64,000 bases of DNA, from positions 682,001 to 746,000 of the forward strand of contig NZ_JAPFQA010000001.1 in assembly GCF_027563465.1 (NCBI RefSeq), written 5' to 3'. This stretch comes from Mesorhizobium qingshengii (GTDB lineage: Bacteria > Pseudomonadota > Alphaproteobacteria > Rhizobiales > Rhizobiaceae). Numbering within the stretch: position 1 is the first letter of the stretch; the number at the start of each line of letters is the position of its first letter. This document shows positions 1 to 8,097 of the stretch, in pieces. The notes below the pieces were generated by a model, which saw only the letters and a program-made list of their open reading frames with translations, was not told the origin of the DNA and ran no database searches. The position numbers and the translations under genes are program-made.

Positions 1-55
1 GAACGGCAACTTCGTGGCCGGCTGGGCCTATGGCAAGTACATCACCCCCAATTGA
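1..55 (+). CDS. 3' end of an unidentified gene
   Basis: An open frame entering from the left edge reads NGNFVAGWAYGKYITPN and stops with TGA at 53-55. Only 17 residues are visible, rich in Gly and aromatic residues, which would suit the last strand of a secreted or outer-membrane beta protein, but this is a guess. No family can be assigned from so little sequence. Confidence 0.45.
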   Translation, partial: NGNFVAGWAYGKYITPN

Positions 56-319
56 TTGATTGGTTCGGCGGGCACGTCGCCTGGTTGCTTGCTTGCGACA
101 GGCGCGCGGCAACCTGTGGTTTTGTCGAGAGATGCAGGCAACCAATGTTGCCAGCGGGGCAACCAAGCAGAATCAAGCATTGAAACTTGCTTAGTGAGTT
201 ATCGCGAATGTAATGGCGAGCTGACCTAACGTCAGCCTTTGCTGGTTTGGCGAGGGAAATATCGAGAAATTACATGATGCACGAAAGATTGAAGCTGATC
301 CGCGAATAATTTAGATACA

Positions 320-337
320 TCGCGCAATATAGCGCGA
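320..337. promoter_or_regulatory. Perfect inverted repeat with AT spacer, candidate operator
   Basis: The arms tcgcgc and gcgcga are exact reverse complements separated by the six-base spacer aatata. The site lies about 150 bases before the mucR start in the most AT-rich part of the leader. An operator function is inferred from its position and symmetry only. Confidence 0.3.
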
Positions 338-361
338 GGGGAGAATTGACTTACTTGGTCT

Positions 362-383
362 GCGGGCTCATTGATGTGCCCGC
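362..383 (+). other. Small hairpin in the mucR leader
   Basis: Arms gcgggc (362-367) and gcccgc (378-383) can pair around a ten-base loop. It sits about 100 bases before the mucR start. It could be a leader RNA structure or a chance palindrome; nothing like a T-run follows. Confidence 0.2.
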
Positions 384-485
384 GACACGAATCGCAGAAA
401 TTCTACCTGCACAAAATTCGTGCTATGCCCTGTCTGTTAAAAAAAGGGCGCGGACCGAAGTAACTCCTGTTGGGGCCTGAAGACC

Positions 486-911
486 ATGGATATTGCCGAA
501 ACACCTGCCAGAAACAGCGATGCGCTGATCGAGTTGACCGCCGATGTGGTGGCCGCCTACGTCAGCAACAATCCCGTGCCGGTCGGCGAATTGCCGAACC
601 TGATAGCCGATGTCCATGCCGCGCTCGGGCGCGTGGGCGGAACAGCCGAACAGCCGCCTGCGGACAAGCAAAAGCCGGCCGTCAACCCGAAGCGCTCGGT
701 TCACGACGACTACATCGTTTGTCTCGAAGACGGCAAGAAGTTCAAGTCGCTGAAGCGCCATTTGATGACCCACTATGACCTGACGCCCGATCAGTATCGC
801 GAAAAGTGGAATCTCGATCCGACCTATCCGATGGTTGCTCCCAACTACGCCGCAGCCCGGTCCCAGCTTGCCAAGAAGATGGGTCTCGGCCGCAAGCGCA
901 AGGCGCGGTAA
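486..911 (+). CDS. mucR: MucR/Ros-family transcriptional regulator
   Basis: 141 aa, the normal length for the family. The N-terminal part (about 11-50) is the helical oligomerisation region, followed by a Pro/Lys linker and the prokaryotic zinc finger at about 72-115. The zinc ligands read C79-x2-D82-x9-H92-x3-H96, the Cys-Asp-His-His variant known from Brucella MucR rather than the Cys2His2 of Agrobacterium Ros. The basic tail GLGRKRKAR is typical. MucR proteins are nucleoid-associated repressors that bind AT-rich DNA and control exopolysaccharide, motility and symbiosis or virulence genes. The gene stands alone with a long leader and its own terminator. The ATG at 486 gives the conserved start; no strong Shine-Dalgarno sequence precedes it. 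Confidence 0.93.
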   Translation: MDIAETPARNSDALIELTADVVAAYVSNNPVPVGELPNLIADVHAALGRVGGTAEQPPADKQKPAVNPKRSVHDDYIVCLEDGKKFKSLKRHLMTHYDLTPDQYREKWNLDPTYPMVAPNYAAARSQLAKKMGLGRKRKAR

Positions 912-940
912 TCGCTGCTTGCCAGATCGGATCGACCCCA

Positions 941-969
941 ACGGCGCCCTCGGGCGCCGTTTGATTTTG
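941..969 (+). terminator. Rho-independent terminator after mucR
   Basis: Arms aacggcgccc (941-950) and gggcgccgtt (953-962) are perfect reverse complements and run into tttgatttt. With a realistic loop the stem is eight GC-rich pairs. It begins 30 bases after the mucR stop codon. Confidence 0.75.
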
Positions 970-1017
970 CAAGGCAGTCGGCAAGACGGGGTGAAGACGG
1001 CCGAACTCGGCGGGTGG

Positions 1018-1446
1018 TCAGGCGGTCTGCTTGAGTGCCGCCTCGGCGTCACGCTTGATGCGCTTGACCATCGAGCGAAGACCATTGGCGCGCTGCGGCG
1101 AAAGGTGTTCGTCGAGGCCGAGCTCCCTCAATGTGGCTTCCGCGTCGGTTTTCTCTATCTCGCTGGCAGTCCTTCCGGAAAACAGCGCAAGCATGATCGC
1201 CACCAGCCCACGCACGATATGGGCATCCGAATCGCCGGTGAAGGTGATGACGGGATCGGTTCCCGGCCCCTGTTCCGTGGTCAGCCAGACCTGGCTGACG
1301 CAGCCCGGCACCTTGTTGGCGGCGTTGCGCTCCTCGTCCGGAAATGGCGGCAGCGCCTCGCCCAACTCGATCACATAGCGATAACGGTCCTCCCAATCCT
1401 CAAGGAACGAGAAGTCGTCGCGGATCGTCTGGATCGTGGTCGTCAT
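1018..1446 (-). CDS. sufE: SufE-like cysteine desulfurase activator
   Basis: 142 aa. SufE accepts persulfide sulfur from the desulfurase SufS and passes it to the SufBCD Fe-S scaffold. The active-site cysteine is C49 in the signature NKVPGCVSQVWL, and the C-terminal helix pair (SPQRANGLRSMVKRI) is standard. The open frame extends upstream to 1731, but the extra residues are Arg/Pro/Ser-rich shadow sequence; the ATG at 1446 matches the usual N-terminus of the family. It stands apart from any suf operon, as is common for sufE in alphaproteobacteria. Confidence 0.93.
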   Translation of the reverse strand: MTTTIQTIRDDFSFLEDWEDRYRYVIELGEALPPFPDEERNAANKVPGCVSQVWLTTEQGPGTDPVITFTGDSDAHIVRGLVAIMLALFSGRTASEIEKTDAEATLRELGLDEHLSPQRANGLRSMVKRIKRDAEAALKQTA

Positions 1447-1546
1447 CACTCGGATATAGTCACGCAGCAGTGCCGCGTCACGGAAAAAACAAAGACACCG
1501 CGGGCGTCGAGAGGGCAGACAACCCGCGGTGCGCCGTCGAGACGGC

Positions 1547-1900
1547 TCAATTCTGCGCAGGCAAGTTGACTGTCTCGGGCAAGACGATTTCCTCCGGCAC
1601 GCTGCCGGTCGTCGCCGACGTGTCAGGACCCGCGGCGGATTTGTCGTCCAGCATCGCGGCCGCGATCTTGGCTGTTTCCTTGGCGCGGGCGGTGATGGTG
1701 TGCATCGCCGACTTGCCGGTTTCACAGACATCGGGCTTGCGCTCGCAAATGCCGGCTATGTCGCCAACTGCCTCGCGTGCCGCGAACAGGGCCTGGATCG
1801 GCCCAACGCTTTCGTGACCCGACTCGTCGGAACCGACACTCAGTGGCAGCGCCAGCAGCACCAGCGAAAACCAGAAAGCCATTCTTATCAGGAAGAACAT
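1547..1900 (-). CDS. DUF5330 domain protein
   Basis: 117 aa. Residues 1-24 form a signal peptide or membrane anchor (FFLIRMAFWFSLVLLALPLS). The rest is a short helical region with two cysteines in ICERKPDVCETG, followed by a Thr/Pro/Glu-rich tail. Its look matches the Rhizobiales-restricted DUF5330 family, whose function is unknown. It is transcribed toward sufE with a 100-base gap, so the two may be cotranscribed. Confidence 0.75.
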   Translation of the reverse strand: MFFLIRMAFWFSLVLLALPLSVGSDESGHESVGPIQALFAAREAVGDIAGICERKPDVCETGKSAMHTITARAKETAKIAAAMLDDKSAAGPDTSATTGSVPEEIVLPETVNLPAQN

Positions 1901-2370
1901 GCCTTGCCTCTCGTCGTAACCGGATCATGCATCCATATGGCATGACCTCTTTTGTGGGCGGGATATTGGCACACAGCCGCAAAGGACGGCTTGCAGGCAA
2001 AGCGAGAATTTTCCTCAAATTTTAGGCAAATTCGAAACGAACCATTTTGCAATCGATTTGATTCAAATCCGAATAATCTTCTTCACCCATTAGAAACCAT
2101 CTATCCACCTGTTTCATAACGGTATTCTGCAAGATGGCAGGGCGCCGGCACGAGCTTTCATCGACGGACAGGCCGCGCCATTGAATAACCCTCCGTTTAC
2201 TATGGCTGCATTTGCCCGGGCTTTCGGCCGCCGGCATCCCGATATTTGCCGCAGGCCGGGCCTTGGTCGGTCCTGCCTTATCCATTCCTTAAACGCTGGA
2301 TGCGAATTTCAGAACCAACCAGAACAATCTGCAAAGCAGAGCTGTCCACGACGAGTGCGAGTGCATTGAG
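1901..2370. other. Intergenic region between DUF5330 gene and DivJ-like kinase gene
   Basis: A 470-base divergent intergenic region. The part from about 2020 to 2120 is AT-rich and is where the promoters for both genes are expected. An 87-codon minus-strand frame inside it has no family resemblance or codon pattern like its neighbours, so I do not call it. No hairpin or operator stood out. Confidence 0.4.
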
Positions 2371-4167
2371 TTGAGTTCGATAAAGGCCAGATACGTTGAA
2401 TTGCCTGGCGCGATGGCCGCTGGTTGCGAACGTATGGTGCATCCGTCCATCATTGGACAGAGCGACCGCGAGCGCCAGCGCCGCTTCATCGGTGTCATGC
2501 TGGCTGCTCCTTTCTTTGCCGCGGGAGCCGCGGTCACGCTGGTCACTTCGGGCATGGGCGCCGCCGTCACCGTAGCCGCCATCTTCGCGGCTTTTGGTCT
2601 ATGCTGGTTCGTCGCCTTGCTGGTGGCGGCGACCGGCCAGATGACTGTGGCGGCTCAGGTCGCCCTGGCGATGGCGGGCCTTGCTCTTGGCAGCCTGATC
2701 GCCGCCGCCGGCGGACTGAGCTCTCCTGTCGCCATGCTCGTCGTGGCGCTGCCGTTCGAAGCCTGGTGGATCGGCGCCTCGCGGCGTGCGGCGCTTTGGG
2801 GAGCCGTGTCGGCAGCGGTCGCCATTCTGGCTCAACCTCTGGCCGTTGCCGCGTTCCCGTTCGCGGGGGCGCAGATCGCCCCATGGCACTGGCTGGTGCC
2901 GTTGGCCTGGGCGCTCACGCTGGTCCCGCGCATTTCGGCACTTCGCGACACCGCCGGCGCGGCGGATGTCGTGGACACGGCCGCCCGGCTCGAGGACATC
3001 ATCGATGCGGTGGTCCTGCGCGTCGCCCGTCATGGTGAGGTGCTGGACGCTTCCGCAAAGGCGCGCACGCTCTTGAAGCTGCCGCCTGAACTGCTGTCGG
3101 GAAACGGCCTCTTCGACCGCATCCACCTGTCGGATCGCGTCTCCTATCTCAGCGCATTGGCCGATATGCGCGATGGCGCGTTGTCGCGCCGGCTCGAATT
3201 GCGCATCAGGCTGCCTCAGAATGGCAACGGCCAGGCGGCCGACAACTATCGGCCGTTCTCGCTTGAACTGGTGCGGGGCGAAGAGGAGGTCGACGTCTTC
3301 ACGCTTGTGCTGCGCGAGAATGACGAGATCGCCCGGCTGCGTGAGGATTTGGCGGCGGCCAATGAGGCGGCAGCGTCCGCCGAGGTGGCGAAGGGACGTT
3401 TCCTGGCGGTGGTGAGCCACGAATTGCGCACGCCGTTGAATGCCATCATCGGCTTCTCGGATATGCTGCTGCACGAGATGTTCGGTGCCTTCAAGGATCC
3501 GCGCCAGAAGGAATATGTCGGCCTGGTGAGGGATTCGGGCCAGCACCTGCTTGCAGTCGTGACCTCGATACTCGACGTGTCCAGGATCGAATCGGGCGTC
3601 TACGCGACCGAGCCGGAGCCGTTCCGGTTCTCGGAAGCGGTCGACATGTGCCAGTCCATGATGCGGCTGCAGGCGCAGACGAAAAACATCGATCTGCAAG
3701 CGCAGATCGCGCCGGATGCGGGCGATATCAATGCTGATCGGCGTGCCGTGCAGCAGATGCTCATCAATCTCGTCTCCAATGCGATCAAGTTCACTCCCGA
3801 GGGTGGCGATGTCGTCATTGGCGCCAAGCGGATCGGTTCGCGCCTGCATTTCTGGGTCAGGGACACCGGCATCGGCATCGCCGAGGAGGATTTCGCCAAT
3901 CTCGGCAAGCCCTTCATGCAGATCCAGAACGACTATACCCGCCGTTTCGAGGGGACGGGTCTCGGCCTTTCGTTGGTGAAGGGCCTGGTGGCGCTGCACG
4001 ACGGTACGATGTCCATCGAGAGCATGCCGGGCGAGGGCACCACGGTGACCATCAGCCTGCCGGTGAACGGACCGAAGGGGCGCCCGGCGGAGAAGGCCGG
4101 AGTGCTGACGATGCCGTTGGCCATGGGGAAAGAGGACAGAAATGGCTCGCTCCGCAAAACAGCCTAA
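2371..4167 (+). CDS. divJ: Membrane PAS histidine kinase, DivJ-like
   Basis: Up to 598 aa. Five or six hydrophobic segments lie at about 40-188, followed by a PAS-like region (about 203-318), a coiled linker, HisKA with phosphoacceptor H350 in VVSHELRTPLNAIIGFSD, and an HATPase with N box (LINLVSNAIKF), G1 (DTGIGIA) and G2 (GTGLGLSLV). Multi-pass N-terminus plus this HisKA type fits DivJ, the kinase that phosphorylates DivK in alphaproteobacterial cell-cycle control; the assignment is by architecture. The start is uncertain: the frame opens at a TTG (2371), with ATGs at 2413 and 2434, none with a strong ribosome site. Its end overlaps the next gene by 26 bases, implying translational coupling. 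Confidence 0.7.
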   Translation: MSSIKARYVELPGAMAAGCERMVHPSIIGQSDRERQRRFIGVMLAAPFFAAGAAVTLVTSGMGAAVTVAAIFAAFGLCWFVALLVAATGQMTVAAQVALAMAGLALGSLIAAAGGLSSPVAMLVVALPFEAWWIGASRRAALWGAVSAAVAILAQPLAVAAFPFAGAQIAPWHWLVPLAWALTLVPRISALRDTAGAADVVDTAARLEDIIDAVVLRVARHGEVLDASAKARTLLKLPPELLSGNGLFDRIHLSDRVSYLSALADMRDGALSRRLELRIRLPQNGNGQAADNYRPFSLELVRGEEEVDVFTLVLRENDEIARLREDLAAANEAAASAEVAKGRFLAVVSHELRTPLNAIIGFSDMLLHEMFGAFKDPRQKEYVGLVRDSGQHLLAVVTSILDVSRIESGVYATEPEPFRFSEAVDMCQSMMRLQAQTKNIDLQAQIAPDAGDINADRRAVQQMLINLVSNAIKFTPEGGDVVIGAKRIGSRLHFWVRDTGIGIAEEDFANLGKPFMQIQNDYTRRFEGTGLGLSLVKGLVALHDGTMSIESMPGEGTTVTISLPVNGPKGRPAEKAGVLTMPLAMGKEDRNGSLRKTA

Positions 4168-4939
4168 GGCGGTCAAGCGCCGCGGCAACGCCTTTCAGGA
4201 TGGCGCGGTCGCGGTCGGCGGCATGATTTCGCGCAATCCCGTCCTGGTGGGCGGGTCGACGGCATTCCTGGTGACGCTGTTCTACGTTTCCGCGAATGCA
4301 CTATGGTACCAGCCTTTCCCGCATGCCGGCGCGTTCTTCGCGACGCGCAGCATCCAGGGTTTTCCGCGTGCGGCGGCCGACGAACCGGAGACGACATTCA
4401 ACATTGTGCGGCCAGGTGCTTCGCCGGCACCGGTCAAGGCTGATCCGGTGGTCGAGCAGGTGCAAGGCATACTCAAGGATCTCGATTTCTATTCCGGCAC
4501 GGTCGACGGTATTTCCGGACCCAACACGCGCAAGGCCATCCAGGCCTATCAGCAGAAGGTTGGTCTCAACCCATCTGGCGAAATCGACGCGCTGCTGCTG
4601 GATCAACTGGGCGCGACGCCGAAAACCGCTTCCGTCGTGCCGAGACCGCAACCGCGCCCGGATACGCCAGCCGCCGTTCCGGTGTCGTTGCAAACCAATT
4701 CTGGGCAGACGAATGCCGGGCAAACGAATGCCCCGACGCAGGGACCCGATCCCCGAATCGTCAAGATCCAGGCAGGGCTCAAGGCTTTCGGCAATGACGA
4801 CATGCAGCTGGACGGCGTCGTCGGCGCGCGCACCAAGGCGGCGATCAAGGAATTCCAGTCGCTGTTCGGGCTGCCGCAGACCGGCGAGCCCGATGAGATC
4901 GTCTACGTCAAGATGCGCGAAATCGGCCTGACCAACTGA
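4142..4939 (+). CDS. Membrane-anchored peptidoglycan-binding protein
   Basis: 265 aa. The N-terminus is basic and cytoplasmic, one membrane segment lies at about 35-55, and the rest is periplasmic. Two PG_binding_1 repeats are visible, at about 103-160 (VQGILKDLDFYSGTVDGISG) and about 206-262 (GLKAFGNDDMQLDGVVGART). They are separated by a Pro/Gln/Thr linker with a short repeated NSGQTNAGQTNA motif. These domains bind the cell wall and are usually fused to a hydrolase; none is present here. The overlap with the DivJ-like kinase gene suggests that wall sensing or anchoring is linked to that kinase. Confidence 0.85.
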   Translation: MARSAKQPKAVKRRGNAFQDGAVAVGGMISRNPVLVGGSTAFLVTLFYVSANALWYQPFPHAGAFFATRSIQGFPRAAADEPETTFNIVRPGASPAPVKADPVVEQVQGILKDLDFYSGTVDGISGPNTRKAIQAYQQKVGLNPSGEIDALLLDQLGATPKTASVVPRPQPRPDTPAAVPVSLQTNSGQTNAGQTNAPTQGPDPRIVKIQAGLKAFGNDDMQLDGVVGARTKAAIKEFQSLFGLPQTGEPDEIVYVKMREIGLTN

Positions 4940-5008
4940 CGGCTGAAACGACGGCTCGCCGAGCGTCGGAAATATCGATAGATAGCCCGCACCTTCCGGA
5001 GTTATCTC

Positions 5009-5356
5009 ATGCGCGTCACATCAGATCTGTGGGTCTCGGCCCTGTTGCGCCGGGTGTTCGGCGCCGGCGGATTCGCCGCCGTGGTCAAGCGTGGCGCAAC
5101 TGAAGCTGGCGCCGTTTTCGTCCTGGCGCGCGGCAGGTCGGGAGATATTGCGCTGTTCGGGCCGGCGCCGCAGACGAGCTACGATTCAGCGAAGCCCGAC
5201 GACCGCTTCTTCAGCCTTCTCGCCGCCGGCGATGACGCCGCCGTGCTCGACGCGCGGCTGGAGCGGGAGAAGAAATTCGATCCCGATATCTGGGTGGTCG
5301 AGATCGAGGCCGGTGCCATTCCCGTCGAGGAGCTTATTTCCGTAAAGACGCCCTGA
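5009..5356 (+). CDS. DUF1491 family protein
   Basis: 115 aa, the full length of the family. It begins MRVTSDLWVSALLRRVF, has the conserved GAVFVLARG strand and ends with DPDIWVVEIE, as in DUF1491 proteins of alphaproteobacteria. No function is known and no signal peptide is present, so it should be cytoplasmic. It lies 69 bases downstream of the peptidoglycan-binding gene and could belong to that operon. A ggag stands about eight bases before the ATG. Its 3' end overlaps the convergent DUF2336 gene by 23 bases. Confidence 0.85.
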   Translation: MRVTSDLWVSALLRRVFGAGGFAAVVKRGATEAGAVFVLARGRSGDIALFGPAPQTSYDSAKPDDRFFSLLAAGDDAAVLDARLEREKKFDPDIWVVEIEAGAIPVEELISVKTP

Positions 5357-6359
5357 GGCCGGACAAGGCCGTCTCATCGTCATTGTTCGATGCCTTGCGG
5401 CTATCGTTGTTTGCCGGCGCGGCCTCGCGAACCACCCTGGAAAGGGTTTCGGCCTTCCAGAGCCGCACCTTGTCGACGGCCGCATCGAGGTGCAGCAGGC
5501 GATAGCGGTCGAGGAAGGCGCGGATCGCCTGCGGATGCGGGAACTGGCTGGGATAGACGGCAACCGTGATCAGGAATGCCCGGTCCTCGCTGAGGTCGAG
5601 CGAGCGCAGTGCCGCGAGCAGCGACGCGTAGTTCTGGTTGGCGGTAAGCGATCGCGCGGTCGAGAAATCGATGTCGAGCGCGTCGGCGAGCGCGGTCTGG
5701 AAGAACGCGGCGTTTCCCGTCAACGCTGTTTCGCGCAATTTCATATAAGTGTCCGTGCCCGTGAAAGGACCGGACTTTGGCGCCGCCGCCCCGTCGCCAA
5801 TGCGCATCATCGACCGCAGCCTGCGCCGTGCATTTTCGGCGGCAATGCCGGGCGACTGTTTGCTCGTGGCGTTGCCGGAGGCGGCCTCCGTGATCACCGG
5901 CGCGATCTGGTTCGTGGCGTCCGGATCCCGCACCCGCACCAGGGTTGGCCGTTCAAGCACCCTGATCAGATCGGCAATAGTCGGGTTCAGATCCTTGCGG
6001 CGCGCGATGGCGCGTGCGTGGGGCAGGCCATGCCGCCCGATCAGCGCGATGAGATCGATGTCGCTGACCGCGCGCGAGCGAATGAGCAGCGGGGCGGCAA
6101 TGTCGACCGGTTCCTCGCAGAGACGACGCACCAACGCGGCGGGGGCATATTCGCATTCGGAAAGCGCGGCTGCGACGTAACGGCGGGATTCGACGGACAC
6201 ATTGTCGAACAGCGGCAGCGTCAGGTCCTCGAGCTGGCCGATCTCGCGGCGTGACGGGCGGGTGAGCGAGCAGAACGCCGACACCGCGGCGCGAAACAGC
6301 CTTTCGGCCTTTCCCGATTCCGTTCGTACCGCGATTTGCCTGAAGTCCGAAGATGACAC
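5334..6359 (-). CDS. DUF2336 domain protein
   Basis: 341 aa, starting at a GTG because no ATG is available near the conserved beginning (SSSDFRQIAV). The N-terminal two thirds is an all-helical, HEAT-like repeat region (for example RRYVAAALSECEYAPAALVRRLCEEPVDIAAPLL), as in DUF2336 proteins of alphaproteobacteria. Function is unknown, though HEAT-like repeats suggest protein binding. An Asn/Ser/Thr-rich linker (about 145-180) splits it from the C-terminal helical part. No membrane segment or signal peptide is visible. Confidence 0.8.
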   Translation of the reverse strand: MSSSDFRQIAVRTESGKAERLFRAAVSAFCSLTRPSRREIGQLEDLTLPLFDNVSVESRRYVAAALSECEYAPAALVRRLCEEPVDIAAPLLIRSRAVSDIDLIALIGRHGLPHARAIARRKDLNPTIADLIRVLERPTLVRVRDPDATNQIAPVITEAASGNATSKQSPGIAAENARRRLRSMMRIGDGAAAPKSGPFTGTDTYMKLRETALTGNAAFFQTALADALDIDFSTARSLTANQNYASLLAALRSLDLSEDRAFLITVAVYPSQFPHPQAIRAFLDRYRLLHLDAAVDKVRLWKAETLSRVVREAAPANNDSRKASNNDDETALSGLRASLRK

Positions 6360-6548
6360 GAAGGATACGCCCGATACTAGACACAGACCTGGCCATGCTC
6401 GATCGGGACTATGTCGGTCGAGCGATTGCCAAGAACAAAGATCAAGTTAGCGACGATCCGTTAGCGCTCCGTTAACCCTCTGCCCTCCTTAATGACATTT
6501 GGAGGCGTTGCGTTGTGCTCCGGGGAAACCGAGAGGAATGCGCGAATC

Positions 6549-6737
6549 ATGGGCATGGTACTGTCTTTCGTGCCGCGAACGGCACCAAGCAATCGCATAA
6601 AGCAAACCGCCGAAATGCCGGCGGCGGTGATCATCTTTCCCGGCATCCGCTACGAGCGGTCTCATGCCGGCGAAGTGCGGCCGGTCGATCCCGACAAGCC
6701 GGGCCCGCCGCGCACGAAGCCGGTCCCGCATCATTGA
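6549..6737 (+). CDS. Small conserved hypothetical protein
   Basis: 62 aa from the ATG at 6549 (MGMVLSFVPRTAPSNRIKQ). It continues AAVIIFPGIRYER and ends in a basic, Pro-rich tail. The frame could open at 6492, but the upstream residues are unconvincing and gagagga lies about 12 bases before 6549. The motif IIFPGIRYER resembles a small rhizobial protein seen in many genomes without a known role. It is monocistronic, with its promoter presumably in the 190 bases after the divergent DUF2336 gene. Confidence 0.6.
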   Translation: MGMVLSFVPRTAPSNRIKQTAEMPAAVIIFPGIRYERSHAGEVRPVDPDKPGPPRTKPVPHH

Positions 6738-6840
6738 AGCGCGTCGCGTTCGAACGGATTCAGGCGCCGCGCTTTAAATGTCTGTTTTCGCGCATGTGAG
6801 GTCCCCAAACCGGGGCCGCTTGTGGGCGACAGGCACTCCT

Positions 6841-7410
6841 CTAGAAGTCCTGCAACTCGCAGGAACTCTGCTCGAAAAAGCGCGACACGATCGGCTTCCA
6901 GCTGTCGTCCGGCACGAAAGCGCGGATGACGAAGATGCCTTCCTCGATCGGCGCTTCGACGAAGATCGCTCCCTGCAGGTCCTCGGGAAGGTCCTTGCGC
7001 ACGTCGATCATCTGCGCCGGCGTCAGCACGACGGCATCCAGCACGCCGCCGGTCGCCGTGTGGTCGTTGAAGGAATAGATGTTGTGGCCGTTGCGGTCAT
7101 AGACGGACACCGACCAGAACGGGACGTGTCCCGGCGCCTTGATCCGGACCATCCCTTCGCCCAGGTCGAACCGGCAAGCCGTGGCATAAAACAGCGGGTC
7201 GACGGATTTCACCACCGGCGCGCCGCCGGCTTCGGCATCGAGCCGCGTCATCTTGTAGAGGTCCGAGGCCATGGACAGCCGCGACCAGGCATCGCGTTCC
7301 GAAAATTCAGGCACCAGCAGCAGCACGATGATGTGCACGATGCCGGCGCCGACGAGGCCGAGCAGGACGGCATGCAGAAGCCTGCGCAACACGGCATGGA
7401 AACTACGCAT
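6841..7410 (-). CDS. DUF1254 family membrane protein
   Basis: 189 aa. One membrane segment lies at about 11-34 (LLHAVLLGLVGAGIVHIIVLLLV), followed by an extracytoplasmic domain with YDRNGHNIYSFND, a feature of the COG5436/DUF1254 group. It is encoded with the DUF1214 protein just upstream, overlapping it by 8 bases. The two families often occur together, either as neighbours or fused, and have no established biochemical role. Confidence 0.8.
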   Translation of the reverse strand: MRSFHAVLRRLLHAVLLGLVGAGIVHIIVLLLVPEFSERDAWSRLSMASDLYKMTRLDAEAGGAPVVKSVDPLFYATACRFDLGEGMVRIKAPGHVPFWSVSVYDRNGHNIYSFNDHTATGGVLDAVVLTPAQMIDVRKDLPEDLQGAIFVEAPIEEGIFVIRAFVPDDSWKPIVSRFFEQSSCELQDF

Positions 7411-7987
7411 CGCAGCCGACCTTCACGATACGCGGCAGTGAAACGTCCGACAGGCCGGTGCTGCTGGCGATCGGCGTGTCATAGAATGTCAGCACGAAAT
7501 ACATCCTGCCAAAACCGTCGGTCAGCAGCCAGTTGCCCGGCATCGGGTGATGGCTGGCGGAAATGATCACCGAATTGTCGGATTGGCGCAGCACCCCATA
7601 GGATTGCAGCGCCGCAAGCCGCGGCTTGCCGGTTTCCACCACGCCGAGTGACTGGTCGGCGGCATAGAGCGTCCAGAACCGCGCCGTCGGAAATCCGCCC
7701 TCGATCCTGTAGGTGCATTCGCGCTTGAGTTCGCCGCCGCTCGCGTCGCGCTCGGCGACGAAGGTCAGCCCTTCGGCGCGGCCGAGCGCAAGCACGCCTT
7801 CGCGCGCCACGCGAGCCTTCGAATAGGGGTCGGCGGACGGCGTGCCGATGTCGGGAAAGGCCGTCCATTGGCCGATCCTGATTGCGCCGACGCCATCCTG
7901 GATCTTGAGCGCATACCAGACGCTGCCGCCACCGCCGCCGATGGCTATGGCAAGCGAAAGCAGCGTCAGCAAAGCATTCTTGAGCAT
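7403..7987 (-). CDS. DUF1214 domain protein
   Basis: 194 aa from the ATG at 7987; the frame runs on to 8101 but the added residues look like non-coding shadow. An N-terminal signal anchor (about 3-24, with a run of five glycines) precedes a beta-rich DUF1214 domain ending VSLPRIVKVGCDA. It includes the motif NWLLTDGFGRMYFVLTFYDTP, typical of these proteins. It is the first gene of the DUF1214-DUF1254 pair, translationally coupled to the second by an 8-base overlap. Confidence 0.8.
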   Translation of the reverse strand: MLKNALLTLLSLAIAIGGGGGSVWYALKIQDGVGAIRIGQWTAFPDIGTPSADPYSKARVAREGVLALGRAEGLTFVAERDASGGELKRECTYRIEGGFPTARFWTLYAADQSLGVVETGKPRLAALQSYGVLRQSDNSVIISASHHPMPGNWLLTDGFGRMYFVLTFYDTPIASSTGLSDVSLPRIVKVGCDA

Positions 7988-8097
7988 GAAGGGCCAGGGA
8001 CACGAAAAGTTGCCGCCCGGGGATATCGCGGCGCGGGGCCTTGTGGCAAGCGGCCCGATGGATTTGCCCCATATCTGCCCGGGCTCGCCGGGCAATA

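Larger units (their letters stand above)
56..485. promoter_or_regulatory. Long intergenic leader upstream of mucR
   Basis: About 430 bases carry no convincing gene. The stretch is more AT-rich than its surroundings, particularly 240-345, and contains two inverted repeats (320-337 and 362-383). MucR/Ros proteins are known to bind AT-rich sites and to repress their own gene, so this is the probable autoregulatory region. No clear -35/-10 pair could be fixed by eye. Confidence 0.45.

Noticed and set aside
1018..1731. Longer SufE reading frame starting at 1731
   Set aside because: The additional 95 residues are Arg/Pro/Ser-rich with no family match and overlap the DUF5330 gene; the ATG at 1446 gives the standard SufE length.
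2022..2285. 87-codon minus-strand frame in the gap before the DivJ-like kinase gene
   Set aside because: No ribosome site, no recognisable domain and codon use unlike the neighbours.
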